Source: Gemmatimonadaceae bacterium (GTDB taxonomy: Bacteria > Gemmatimonadota > Gemmatimonadetes > Gemmatimonadales > Gemmatimonadaceae). Taken from it: a stretch of 64,000 bases of DNA. The stretch is taken from NCBI GenBank assembly GCA_020846935.1, contig JADLCY010000001.1, forward strand, positions 620,001 to 684,000, written 5' to 3'. Of this stretch, positions 1 through 8,617 are shown piece by piece. Both the position numbers and the translations under genes were made by a program. Within the stretch, counting starts at the first letter, position 1; each line of letters opens with the position of its first letter. The notes below the pieces were generated by a model. That model saw only the letters and a list, made by a program, of their open reading frames with translations. It had not been told where the DNA came from and ran no database searches.

Positions 1-102
1 AATGGAATCCAGCCGCTGGACCAGCGCCGCACGGGACGGAGCTTGCGCGGCCAGGGAAGACGCGCCCAGCAGCGTGGCGATCGTGAGCGACCGCAGGACC
101 AT
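1..102 (-). CDS. N-terminus of an exported protein (partial, runs off left edge)
   Basis: The reverse strand reads an ATG at 102 followed by 34 open codons to the window edge. The translation begins MVLRSLTIATLLGASSLAAQ, a typical Sec signal peptide: basic Arg4, hydrophobic core, and a cleavage site around Ala-Ala-Gln. The mature part visible (APSRAALVQRLDSI) is too short to name a family. It is divergent from the nuclease gene at 178, leaving a 75-bp shared upstream region. Confidence 0.6.
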   Translation of the reverse strand, partial: MVLRSLTIATLLGASSLAAQAPSRAALVQRLDSI

Positions 103-177
103 GGTTGTCTCCGGTTCAGGTCCACGAATGTTCGCGGTTGACGGCAGCTGGCGGGAGGGCGTAGGCTCCGACTTCTC

Positions 178-729
178 ATGCGGCGACTTCGCGCGTTCGC
201 TTCCCCACTCCTGCTCGCCGCCTCGCTCTCCCTGCCATGGGCGTGCGGCGCAGCCGCGCAGCGCCAGGTGCCCGGACTCGAGTGTCGCGTGTCTCGGGTG
301 GTGGACGGCGATTCGTTCGAGTGTACGCGCGAAGGTGCGGCCCACCGCGTGCGCCTGCTCGGTGTGGACGCCCCGGAGCTGGCGCAACGACCCTACGGCG
401 AGCGCTCGCGCGAGTTCGTGGAGCGCACGATGCCGGTCGGGGCGCTGGTGGGTCTGGAACTCGATGTGCGGGAGCGTGATCGGTATGGTCGTCTGCTCGC
501 CTGGGTGTGGCGCGACGACACGACCATGGTAAACGTTGCCGTGATCCGGGCCGGGCTGGCTGCGGTGTACGTTCTCCCGCCTAACGTGAAGTACGCCGCC
601 GTGCTGCGCGGCGCGGCGGACGATGCGCGGCGTGCTTCCGCCGGCCTCTGGGCGACTCCGTACTTTACCTGCACGGCGACGGACTTCCGCCGTGGTCGCT
701 GCGGTCGACCCGACGCCGGGTCGCGGTGA
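178..729 (+). CDS. Exported staphylococcal-nuclease-like (thermonuclease) protein
   Basis: 183 aa with a signal peptide (residues 1-27, cleavage near Ala-Ala-Ala-Gln), so the enzyme should act outside the cytoplasm. The SNase OB-fold follows at about residues 34-160. The catalytic layout matches Staphylococcus nuclease spacing: Arg59, Asp64 and Glu67 in VRLLGVDAPE (family R35/D40/E43) and Arg105 in DRYGR (family R87). Asp43/Asp45 in the DGD motif complete the calcium site. The expected activity is Ca-dependent hydrolysis of DNA or RNA. Its 3' end lies within the maximal open frame of the sulfatase gene, but that gene's likely ATG is 29 bp downstream of this stop. Confidence 0.88.
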   Translation: MRRLRAFASPLLLAASLSLPWACGAAAQRQVPGLECRVSRVVDGDSFECTREGAAHRVRLLGVDAPELAQRPYGERSREFVERTMPVGALVGLELDVRERDRYGRLLAWVWRDDTTMVNVAVIRAGLAAVYVLPPNVKYAAVLRGAADDARRASAGLWATPYFTCTATDFRRGRCGRPDAGSR

Positions 730-757
730 CGAGTGGCGCGCGCGCTCGTCTCGCGAT

Positions 758-2671
758 ATGGTCGCACGACGTGACTCCTACCTCCCCCTCGTGACAGCAT
801 CGGCCCCTTTGCCGGCGACGGCGCGGCTCTCGAACCTGCTCTGGGCGTGCGCGGCCATTGCCTTGACCTCGGGTTTCGCCGAAGCGACGGTGGCTGTGTA
901 TCGCAACCGGGTGCGTCACCTGCCCATCGGGCAATACGTGGCCGGCGAGGTGTTCTGGATGACGCCACTCGCCGCGCTCGTTGCCCTGGGGTTGGTCGTG
1001 GCGCTGTGGCTCGGCGTGAGCGCGCTCGTGCCCACGCAATGGGGCCTGCGTCGCTGGGCGGTGGCCCTGGCCGCCGGAGTGGCCACGTACGGACTGGTGA
1101 CCGCGATGTCTCTCGGACTGGGGACCTGGTCCAAGGTGATCTTCGGGGCCGGTGTCGCGGTCGCGGCGCAGCGGCTCTTTGATGGATGGCCCGCCGTCAT
1201 CGGTCGCATCGCGCGCGCCACGAGTCTCGGGCTTGCCGCGACGGCGCTGCTGACGGCGATCGTCGTGCCGTGGCGCCGACACGCACGCGAGGCGGCAGCG
1301 CTGCCAACCGCCCCGGCCCCTGCGGGGTCGCCGAACATCGTCGTGCTCATCTGGGACACGGCGCGCGCGCAGAATATGTCGCTCTACGGCTACGCGCGGC
1401 GCACGACGCCGGTGCTCGACAGCCTTGGGGCGCGCGGCCTGGTCTTCGAGCATGCCTTCGCCACGTCGCCGTGGTCGCTCCCTTCGCACGCCAGCATCTT
1501 TACCGGCCTCTATCCCGATCGCCTGAGCGTCGGGTCGGGGATCCCGCTGGACACCGTGCCGCCGACGATCGCCGAGTTCTTTTCGGCGCGCGGGTATGCC
1601 ACGGCGAGCATGACGGCCAACCTGTTCTACGGTTCGCCGGATTATGGCATCGATCGCGGCTTCGCCACGTACGACGCGCGCCCACCGATCCATGCCCCGG
1701 TCATCGCGCACACGTGGGAGCTGCTTGGCCGCAACGTGTTCAACGTCGGCGTGATGCTGGGCCGGCACCATACGTTGCTCCGCCGGCGCGCCACCCATGT
1801 GAACGCCTCGTTCCTGTCGTGGCTCGACCGGCGCGGCGACCGACCGTTCTTTGCGGTGCTCAACTACTTCGATGCGCACGAGCCGTATGCGGCGCCGGCA
1901 CCGTTCGACACCGCGTTTGCGCCACGGGGCACGCGCTACTGGGCCGACGAGACCCTGCGTTCGGCCCCGTCCGCGGTGCTGAACCAGCTGCGCGACATGT
2001 ACGACGGCGGCATTGCCTACGACGACCATTCGTTAGGCGAGCTGGTCGCGGCGCTGCGTGCGCGCGGCCTGGCCGACAACACGGTCCTCGTGGTCACGTC
2101 GGACCACGGGGAAGAGTTCGGCGAGCGCGGCCCGACGTTCCTGGGGCACAACCGCAGTCTGTATCGCGTGTCGCTCCAGGTGCCGCTGGTGGTCGTCGAC
2201 CCGCGGAATCCGGGGCTCATGGGTCGACGCCGCGACATCGTGTCGATCCGGGACATTCCGGCCACCGTGGCCGATCTCGCCTTTCCCGGTGTTGCCCACG
2301 GCTTCGAGGGAACCTCGCTCAACCAACTGGCCACGCTGCCCGACTCGGTGACGATGGGCGACAGCACGCGCGCCGCGATCGTGGACAAGCACCGCTGGGC
2401 GAGCGAGAAGAACGATTACTGGCCCACGGCGTGGGGGCCGATGTATTCCGTCATCTCCCCGCGGCAGCACTACATCATCGATGCGCGCGGGGGCGAGGCG
2501 CTGTATGACCTCGGGACCGACCCCTTCGAGGCGCACAACCTCGCCAGCGCGGACAGCGCGGGCCTGCAATGGCACCGGCGCCGGCTTGACGAGTATGTGG
2601 GGCCCGTAGGAGTCCGGGTGCCGCGAAAGGGAGCAAAGCCCCTGCCGCCGCCTTCGGCCGCGGGTCGTTAG
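758..2671 (+). CDS. Membrane-anchored sulfatase-superfamily hydrolase
   Basis: 637 aa from the ATG at 758. The open frame extends to 623, but that would overlap the nuclease gene, so 758 is preferred. Residues 25-170 hold several hydrophobic segments; a sulfatase/alkaline-phosphatase-type domain begins at SPNIVVLIWD (Asp200, metal ligand). The active-site signature reads S240-L-P-S-H244 where sulfatases have C/S-x-P-x-R. The formylglycine consensus is therefore not intact and a Ser-nucleophile phospho- or sulfo-ester hydrolase or transferase is as likely as a true sulfatase. Other conserved blocks are FDAHEPY and VVTSDHGEEFGERG (metal-binding Asp/His). The substrate cannot be read from the sequence. 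The stop lies in a CGTTAGG word. Confidence 0.82.
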   Translation: MVARRDSYLPLVTASAPLPATARLSNLLWACAAIALTSGFAEATVAVYRNRVRHLPIGQYVAGEVFWMTPLAALVALGLVVALWLGVSALVPTQWGLRRWAVALAAGVATYGLVTAMSLGLGTWSKVIFGAGVAVAAQRLFDGWPAVIGRIARATSLGLAATALLTAIVVPWRRHAREAAALPTAPAPAGSPNIVVLIWDTARAQNMSLYGYARRTTPVLDSLGARGLVFEHAFATSPWSLPSHASIFTGLYPDRLSVGSGIPLDTVPPTIAEFFSARGYATASMTANLFYGSPDYGIDRGFATYDARPPIHAPVIAHTWELLGRNVFNVGVMLGRHHTLLRRRATHVNASFLSWLDRRGDRPFFAVLNYFDAHEPYAAPAPFDTAFAPRGTRYWADETLRSAPSAVLNQLRDMYDGGIAYDDHSLGELVAALRARGLADNTVLVVTSDHGEEFGERGPTFLGHNRSLYRVSLQVPLVVVDPRNPGLMGRRRDIVSIRDIPATVADLAFPGVAHGFEGTSLNQLATLPDSVTMGDSTRAAIVDKHRWASEKNDYWPTAWGPMYSVISPRQHYIIDARGGEALYDLGTDPFEAHNLASADSAGLQWHRRRLDEYVGPVGVRVPRKGAKPLPPPSAAGR

Positions 2672-2758
2672 GAGCGGAGACGAGCGGTCCGCGTCGGCGT
2701 CTTGACGGCCCGGCATTCGGCGGCGAGCCTTGGGCCCGACCCCATCGCGAAGGCCGCC

Positions 2759-4222
2759 ATGTCACCACGTTCCCTGATCTCCCGAGCCCTCCGTGCGCGG
2801 CTCGGTGTCGTCCTCGTCGGCGGTATGGTTGCGGCAACGCCGGCCAGCGCCCAGAGCAGCTCGACCATCGCCAGCGACCCCGACGTCCTCGGCGCGGCCC
2901 GGCTCTTCTCGGCGTGGCTCGAAGGACAGATCGCATACAAGGGGTTGCCCGGCGTCGCAGTGGGCGTGGTGGCAGACCAGGACCTGGTGTGGTCGAAGGG
3001 GTTCGGCTGGGCCGACGTGAAGAACCGGGTGCCGATGACACCGGCCACGAAGTTCCGCATGGCGTCGCACAGCAAGCTCTTCACGGCCACGGCGATCATG
3101 CAGCTCCGTGAACAGGGCAAGGTGCGGCTGGACGATCCCGTGTCGAAGCACCTGCCATGGTTCCACGTGAAGCCGGCCGGCGACGACGACGGCCCGATCA
3201 CCGTGGAGCAGTTGCTCAGTCACAGCTCGGGCCTTCCGCGCGAGGCCGGCGACCACTGGTCGAGCAACAACTTCCCGACCGGAGAGCAGGTCAAGCAGCT
3301 GATCGGGGACCGCCAGGCGTCCTTCGCGCCATCGGTGCGCTGGAAGTACTCGAACCTGGCGTACACCATCGCCGGCATGGTGGTGGAGGCGGCCAGCGGT
3401 CAGACCTGGGCGGGATACCTTCAGTCCAACGTCTTTGACCCGTTAGGCATGTCCTCGTCGAGTGTGGACCGTGAAGTGCCCGGCCTGACGGTCGGCTACG
3501 GGCGACGCATGCCCGACGGCTCGCGCGCGATCATTCCGTTCATCGACGCCCGCGGCATGGGCGCGGCCACCGGGCTCACCTCCAACGTCGAGGACATGGC
3601 ACGGTTCGTCTCGGCGCAGTTCCGCAAGGGCGCACGTGGTGGGCCACGCATCCTCTCGTCGGGCTCCCTCCGCGAGATGCACCGCGTGCGCTCGCTGGAG
3701 AACTCCTGGGCGAACGGCACGGGCATCGGCTTTGGCGTGAACCGCTATCGCGACAAGGTCTACGTCGGCCACGGCGGCGGATATCTCGGCAACACCACCA
3801 ACACCCTCATCCAGCTCGACAGCCGCGTGGGCGTGATCGTGCTGACCAACACGAATGACTCCGACCCCGGCGGCATTGCGCGCCAGCTCATGAACACCGT
3901 GGGCGAGGCCGTGGCAAGACTCACCACGCCGAAGTCAGTCACGGTGGCGTGGGATCCGTCGTGGGCGCGATTTGCCGGGCTCTATCGCGGCGACTGGGGC
4001 GACCAGCAGGTCGTCGCGCTCAAGGACAAGCTCGTGCTGATCACGCCTAACGCCGACAACGTGGACACGCCGACGACGTTGGAGCCACTGGGCGAGGGCC
4101 GATTCCGCGTGGTGTTCCCGTCGGGCGGTGGTGCGGTCGGCGAGGTGGTGCGGTTCGTGGAGCGCGACGGCCGCGTGGTGCGGATGTACCTGGGCGACGG
4201 CTACACCGATCGCGTGCCCTGA
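2759..4222 (+). CDS. Exported beta-lactamase-family serine hydrolase (class C / esterase-like)
   Basis: 487 aa from the ATG at 2759, chosen because it opens a clean signal peptide (cleavage after ATPASA); an in-frame TTG lies at 2702. The family triad is visible: Ser103-x-x-Lys106 (SHSK), Tyr197-Ser-Asn199 (YSN) and a C-terminal His-Gly-Gly motif (VGHGGG) in the place of KTG. A C-terminal domain of about 100 residues follows. This family includes class C beta-lactamases, D-aminopeptidases, carboxylesterases and penicillin-binding proteins. HGG rather than KTG, and the genomic context, do not argue for an antibiotic-resistance role; the substrate is unknown. Confidence 0.88.
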   Translation: MSPRSLISRALRARLGVVLVGGMVAATPASAQSSSTIASDPDVLGAARLFSAWLEGQIAYKGLPGVAVGVVADQDLVWSKGFGWADVKNRVPMTPATKFRMASHSKLFTATAIMQLREQGKVRLDDPVSKHLPWFHVKPAGDDDGPITVEQLLSHSSGLPREAGDHWSSNNFPTGEQVKQLIGDRQASFAPSVRWKYSNLAYTIAGMVVEAASGQTWAGYLQSNVFDPLGMSSSSVDREVPGLTVGYGRRMPDGSRAIIPFIDARGMGAATGLTSNVEDMARFVSAQFRKGARGGPRILSSGSLREMHRVRSLENSWANGTGIGFGVNRYRDKVYVGHGGGYLGNTTNTLIQLDSRVGVIVLTNTNDSDPGGIARQLMNTVGEAVARLTTPKSVTVAWDPSWARFAGLYRGDWGDQQVVALKDKLVLITPNADNVDTPTTLEPLGEGRFRVVFPSGGGAVGEVVRFVERDGRVVRMYLGDGYTDRVP

Positions 4223-4242
4223 CACGCCGTTGGGCTGACGCG

Positions 4243-5085
4243 TTACCTGACGACGAGCTCCTTGAACATCCCGAGCTTCACATGCTCGGGCGCGCCGGTC
4301 GTGTCGGCAAACTCACAGAGCATGATGTACCGCTCGCCGCTGGCGAGTCGCACACGGATGTAGAAGGGATTCGGATCGCCGCCAGGCGCCGTGAGGACCG
4401 CGCCGTCGTCGCCAAGGGCGTAGTCGATCGGCTTGCCTGCGAGGTAGTCCGTGAGTACCTGGTGTCCCTGCACCGCGGGTGTGAGGCGACCGAACGAGAG
4501 CTCGTGGCGCTGCTTGCCGCGATTCTGCAGCGCGAGTCGCACAAGCCCGGCGTCGATCGTGTCGGGGACGTCGAAGGCGTAGTCCGTGGCCCCGACCTGG
4601 ACCACGCGCGCCGAGTCCGGCGGCGCGGCTCCGGCGACGCCGTTGCGCACGTGCAGTGGCTTGAACATGCCTAACGTGTAGTGCTCGGGCCGCCCGGCGC
4701 TGTCACTGAACTGACACCACAGCGCGTACGTTCTCCCTGGCTCGAGATCCACCGTGATCTCGTGGTCGCCAAGCTCACCGGGCGGCGCAAACAGCACGGC
4801 ACTTCCGCCATCAAGAAAGGGCTGCGTGCTGCGCCCGGCCTCGCGCGCCCGCAGCAGATCCTGCACCGATGATCCGGGACGTAGTCGGAGAATGATCATC
4901 TCGTGCAGCACCTTCCCGGTGTTGCGCAACCGGAACACGGTTCGCCCGGCATTCACGCTGTCCGGCGTGACGAACGCGTATTCGGTGCCAACGACCTCGA
5001 TCACCTGCTCCGGTGCGACGGCCGTCACCTCGCGCTTCTGCGCACACGCGAGCGCCACCAGGGCGCACCACGTCATCCTCCCCAT
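4243..5085 (-). CDS. Exported tandem cupredoxin-domain protein
   Basis: 280 aa from the ATG at 5085 (frame open to 5217; a second ATG at 5076). The N-terminus ends LVALAC, a probable though weak lipobox. Two homologous cupredoxin-like domains follow: one beginning VVGTEYAF and one beginning VGATDYAF. Each has a His in a 'GK-x-x-HE' turn and then a Cys-x10-His-x4-Met block (CQF...PEH...GMFK and CEF...PEH...GMFK). These are the four ligands of a type 1 copper site, so each half may bind copper and carry an electron. It is transcribed in the same direction as the two-component genes and 52 bp behind the regulator, so it may be co-transcribed with them. Confidence 0.75.
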   Translation of the reverse strand: MGRMTWCALVALACAQKREVTAVAPEQVIEVVGTEYAFVTPDSVNAGRTVFRLRNTGKVLHEMIILRLRPGSSVQDLLRAREAGRSTQPFLDGGSAVLFAPPGELGDHEITVDLEPGRTYALWCQFSDSAGRPEHYTLGMFKPLHVRNGVAGAAPPDSARVVQVGATDYAFDVPDTIDAGLVRLALQNRGKQRHELSFGRLTPAVQGHQVLTDYLAGKPIDYALGDDGAVLTAPGGDPNPFYIRVRLASGERYIMLCEFADTTGAPEHVKLGMFKELVVR

Positions 5086-5137
5086 TTGATGCCTGCGTTG
5101 CTCGCCATGGAAGGGAGTGTGCACCCTCGAGTGGCAG

Positions 5138-5770
5138 TCAGCCACCCACCAGCCCGCGCTCAAGGGCCACCCTGGCTGCTGCCGTTCGGTTGTCGACGCC
5201 GAGCTTCTCGAAGACATGGACGAGGTGCGCCTTCACCGTGGTCTCGGTGATGCCGAGCGCGGCGGCCACCTCCTTGTTCGACGCGCCGCGCGCGACGTGC
5301 GCGAGGATCGCGGCCTCCCGCTTGGTCAGGGCGCTCCGGGGTCGGGCGGTCCAGCTGGATACCAGGCGGTCGGCGACGCCCGGCGCGAGATACCGCTCGC
5401 CGCGTGCCACGGCCCGAAGCGCACGGAACAGTTCCTCGTGCGGCACGTCCTTCAGCAAGTAGCCCACCGCACCAGCCTCGATGGCACGCAGCACGTCGCC
5501 GTCGGTGGCGTATGTGGTAAGCACCACCACCCGGATCGCGGGCGCACGCCGGCCGATCTCTTCGATCGCCGAAACGCCGCCGCGCACCGGCATGCGCAGA
5601 TCCATCAGCACCAGGTCGGGGGCAAGCGAGACAGCCGCCTGCACCGCCTGCTCGCCATCCGCGCATTCCCCGACCACGGAAAAGTCAGGCTGCGTCCCGA
5701 GCACGCTCGCGATGCCGCTGCGCACCACCGGGTGGTCGTCGGCCACGAGGACGCGGATCGGCGTCGTCAT
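5138..5770 (-). CDS. NarL/FixJ-family response regulator
   Basis: 210 aa. The receiver domain (1-120) has the acidic pair Asp11/Asp12, phospho-acceptor Asp57 in LVLMDLRMP, the switch Thr in VVLTTYA and the conserved Lys of YLLKDVP. A LuxR-type helix-turn-helix occupies the C-terminus (LTKREAAILAHVARG ... NKEVAAALGI ... VKAHLVHVFEKLGV). Its ATG overlaps the stop of the upstream sensor kinase by four bases (ATGA), so the two are translationally coupled. The target genes are not known; the divergent permease at 7200 and the downstream cupredoxin are the obvious candidates. Confidence 0.95.
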   Translation of the reverse strand: MTTPIRVLVADDHPVVRSGIASVLGTQPDFSVVGECADGEQAVQAAVSLAPDLVLMDLRMPVRGGVSAIEEIGRRAPAIRVVVLTTYATDGDVLRAIEAGAVGYLLKDVPHEELFRALRAVARGERYLAPGVADRLVSSWTARPRSALTKREAAILAHVARGASNKEVAAALGITETTVKAHLVHVFEKLGVDNRTAAARVALERGLVGG

Positions 5771-7155
5771 GTGGGTTCCACCCGCGGGCTCTCACCAACG
5801 ACGGACAGCGGCAGCGCCAGGGTCACGCTGACCCCGTCCCCCGGCGCGCTGTCGACGAGCACGTAGCCGCCAAGCCGGCGCGCGCGATCGCGCATCCCGC
5901 GCAGCCCGAGGTGCTCGCCATCACCGTCGTCGGATGGCACAAACCCCCGGCCGTCGTCTTCGATGGCCAGCATCACCAGCTCGTCGACGCAGCTCAACGC
6001 CACGCGAACCGCTGCGGCACGGGCGTGACGCGCCACGTTGCTCAACGCCTCCTGCGTAACGCGCAGCAGCGTGACCTCGGCGTCGCCCTGCAGCGCCGGC
6101 ATCTCGTCGGCGGTGAACGTCGTTGCGACGCCGTGCGCCGAACCCCACTGCGCCACCACGCGCTCGAGGGCCTCGACGATCGGCGCATTGGCGAGTTCCG
6201 TCGGCCGCAGCGAAAGCACGAGCCGACGGATTTCCGTCAGGCTCGCGCGCGACACCTCCTGCGCGTGTCCCAGGTGCGTCAGAATGCGCGTCCGGTGCGC
6301 GTCATCGAGGGCGGCACCGTCGGGCAGCGCGAGCTGCACGGCCTCGAGCTGCCGCACGACCGACGCAAAGCCCTGGGCCAGCGTGTCGTGCAGGTCGCGG
6401 GACAGGCGTTGACGCTCCGCCAGCACGCCCGCTTCGCGCGCACGCGCCGCGAGATCGCGATGCGCGGCCTCCAGTTGCTGCAGCAGGTCGCGCCGAAGCG
6501 CGGCCTCGCGGTTGGCGCGATGGATGTAGAGCATGATCGCGCCGGGAAGCAGGGTCGCGGTCAGCGACGTTGCCACCCGCGTAAGCATGGCCGGCAGCCC
6601 CTGATCCCGCGCCGCACGCACGGTCAGGGCCACGAGGCCGCTGCCGAGGAGCGTCAGCGTCACCGCCGCCCAGGCAAACGGCAGAAAGAGAAAGCCCTGA
6701 AGCACGGCCCCGGGGATCATGATGCTGTAAAGACCGTGCAGCCGGAGCCCGAACAGCAGCGTGCTCCAGCAGAGCCCGCAATAGACGATCACGCGCCACC
6801 GACGCTGCAGGATCGCGCGGTACCGCGCGTACCCCAGGGCGTGCAGGGCCGCGACCACCGCGGCAAAGGCCGCGATCGCGCCCGGTGTGGTACCGCGCGC
6901 ACCGACGCCGTTGCCGTCGAGCGCCACGAGCGTGGCGATGCTCAACGCCACGCCCTGCGCGCCCACCCACGCCCTCAGCCACGCCTGGGCGTTGTGGGCG
7001 AAAAGCGGTTCGAGCGCGGCAGGAGGCACTGGCGACGGCAAGGAGATGGCGGACGACGAGAGGCTCGGGATGACGGAGCACCACAGGCCACGGAAGCTAC
7101 GGCCTGCCGGATCGACGACGGCATCCTTCGAAAGTTGGAGGTCGGCAGCAACCAA
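5767..7155 (-). CDS. NarX/DesK-type sensor histidine kinase
   Basis: 462 aa from the ATG at 7155; the first ~40 residues look non-conserved, so an internal GTG start is possible. About six hydrophobic segments (residues 60-220) form a membrane sensor with no recognisable periplasmic ligand domain. A coiled-coil leads into the HisKA_3 dimerisation domain with phospho-acceptor His256 in RDLHDTLAQG. The HATPase domain shows the N box (NVARHARA), the G1 box (EDDGRGF) and the G2 box (LGLRGMRDRA). It should phosphorylate the regulator encoded immediately downstream. Confidence 0.92.
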   Translation of the reverse strand: MVAADLQLSKDAVVDPAGRSFRGLWCSVIPSLSSSAISLPSPVPPAALEPLFAHNAQAWLRAWVGAQGVALSIATLVALDGNGVGARGTTPGAIAAFAAVVAALHALGYARYRAILQRRWRVIVYCGLCWSTLLFGLRLHGLYSIMIPGAVLQGFLFLPFAWAAVTLTLLGSGLVALTVRAARDQGLPAMLTRVATSLTATLLPGAIMLYIHRANREAALRRDLLQQLEAAHRDLAARAREAGVLAERQRLSRDLHDTLAQGFASVVRQLEAVQLALPDGAALDDAHRTRILTHLGHAQEVSRASLTEIRRLVLSLRPTELANAPIVEALERVVAQWGSAHGVATTFTADEMPALQGDAEVTLLRVTQEALSNVARHARAAAVRVALSCVDELVMLAIEDDGRGFVPSDDGDGEHLGLRGMRDRARRLGGYVLVDSAPGDGVSVTLALPLSVVGESPRVEPT

Positions 7156-7199
7156 CGTCCAATGCCGCGACAGACTCCCAGGCGCCTAAGGTTGGCCCC

Positions 7200-8441
7200 A
7201 TGGCATCTCCCTCCGTCGCTTCGATCACCGAAGGGCTCCTCGGCCTCTTCGTCAACCCGCTCCGGACCTCGCTCTCGACGATCGGTGTCGTCATCGGCGT
7301 CGCTTCGGTCATCGCCACCCTCACACTCGCCGATGGGCTGGAGGAATACGCGCGCGAACAGCTCGCCGCTCGGACCGATGTCCAGTCCGTGACGGTGGCG
7401 TCGCGGACAACGGAGAACCGAGACGGCTTTGATTTTCCGCTCGGTGGCTACGTCGTCTTTGACACCCACGACGCAGCTGAACTGGGAGAAACCATGATGG
7501 AACGCGCCGAGGTGACCATGGTGGCGACCGCGCGCGCGATCGTGAGTGGCGCCTTTACCGCGCCACGCGCGGCGGAGGTGACCGCGACGCTGGCGAACTT
7601 TCTGGACTTCGGCCGACGGAGCCTTCAGGCCGGACGCTACTTCACCGATGGCGAAGCGGCGCGCGGCGCGTCGGTCGTCGTACTCTCGCACAAGCTGGCC
7701 AGCGAACTGTCCCCAACGGGCGACCCGACGCTGATGCTGGGACGCACGATTCGCGTACACCGGCGCCCGCTCGTGGCCGTGGGGATCATGCCGCCGTTTA
7801 CCGGAGAGCAGCGGTATGAGGTCTACATCCCCGTGCGCAGCGCCGTGTCCATGTTCGGCGGCGGGCGCGCGCTCAAGCCTTCGCTCGTCGTGCGCGCCTC
7901 GCGCTTCGAGGCGGTGAACTCGGTGAAGGCCGAGATCGAGGAGTGGCTCGCCACGCGCTACCGCAACTGGCGCCAGCGCGTGCGCGTGACGACGCAGCTC
8001 GCGCGGATTGCCGAAGTGCAGACGGCAATGCTCGTCTTCAAGCTGGTCATGGGCAGCCTGGCCGGTATCGCGCTGTTCGTTGGCGGCGTCGGCATCATGA
8101 ACGTGTTGCTGGCCAGCGTGACCGAGCGCACGCGCGAGATCGGGGTACGCAAGGCGCTGGGCGCGCGCCACCGCGACGTGCTGCTGCAGTTCCTCGCCGA
8201 ATCCGTGGCGATCGCCGCGCTCGGAAGTGCATGCGGCACGCTGCTTGGCCTCGGAGCGGCGTATTCGCTGTCGGCGGTCGTGCGCGCGATGGTCCCGCTC
8301 GCGCCGCTGCGCGCCACCGTGACCGTCCCGACGTTGCTGACTGCAGTGGTTGCCGCCGTCGTGGTCGGGGTGGCCTTCGGCACGTTTCCGGCACTGCGTG
8401 CCGCGCGGCTCTCTCCGATCGACGCGATCCGGCACGAGTAG
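7200..8441 (+). CDS. MacB/FtsX-type ABC transporter permease
   Basis: 413 aa. The architecture is that of MacB-family permeases: one N-terminal membrane helix (about 22-42), a large periplasmic MacB_PCD domain (about 43-270) and three C-terminal helices forming the FtsX domain. The conserved GGVGIMNVLLASVTERTREI block and the PIDAIRHE tail are present. Such proteins use ATP hydrolysis by a partner to drive periplasmic mechanotransmission (macrolide, lipoprotein or peptide export). No ATPase or membrane-fusion protein gene is adjacent, so the partner must be encoded elsewhere. The gene is divergent from the histidine kinase, 44 bp apart. Confidence 0.9.
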   Translation: MASPSVASITEGLLGLFVNPLRTSLSTIGVVIGVASVIATLTLADGLEEYAREQLAARTDVQSVTVASRTTENRDGFDFPLGGYVVFDTHDAAELGETMMERAEVTMVATARAIVSGAFTAPRAAEVTATLANFLDFGRRSLQAGRYFTDGEAARGASVVVLSHKLASELSPTGDPTLMLGRTIRVHRRPLVAVGIMPPFTGEQRYEVYIPVRSAVSMFGGGRALKPSLVVRASRFEAVNSVKAEIEEWLATRYRNWRQRVRVTTQLARIAEVQTAMLVFKLVMGSLAGIALFVGGVGIMNVLLASVTERTREIGVRKALGARHRDVLLQFLAESVAIAALGSACGTLLGLGAAYSLSAVVRAMVPLAPLRATVTVPTLLTAVVAAVVVGVAFGTFPALRAARLSPIDAIRHE

Positions 8442-8617
8442 TGGTGCGTGGGTTCCACCGGGGATCCCTGACAGGCTGACCGTCCCCTTGTGATCTGGTG
8501 TCCCGTGATCGCCGTGCGTAGTATTGCCCTGCGAGCTCGGTGCTTGGTCATCCAGTCATTTCGCCCGACGGCAGCGCGGAGTCGCGCGCCACCACCTTCC
8601 CCGCTCGGAAGCATCCC

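Noticed and set aside
623-757. Upstream extension of the sulfatase-like protein to 623
   Set aside because: It would overlap the nuclease gene by more than 100 bp in another frame and adds a basic, low-complexity stretch; the ATG at 758 gives a normal membrane-anchor start.
2759-4222. Reading the beta-lactamase-family gene as a resistance gene
   Set aside because: SxxK and YSN are shared by the whole class C/esterase superfamily and the third motif is HGG, not KTG; nothing else indicates drug hydrolysis.
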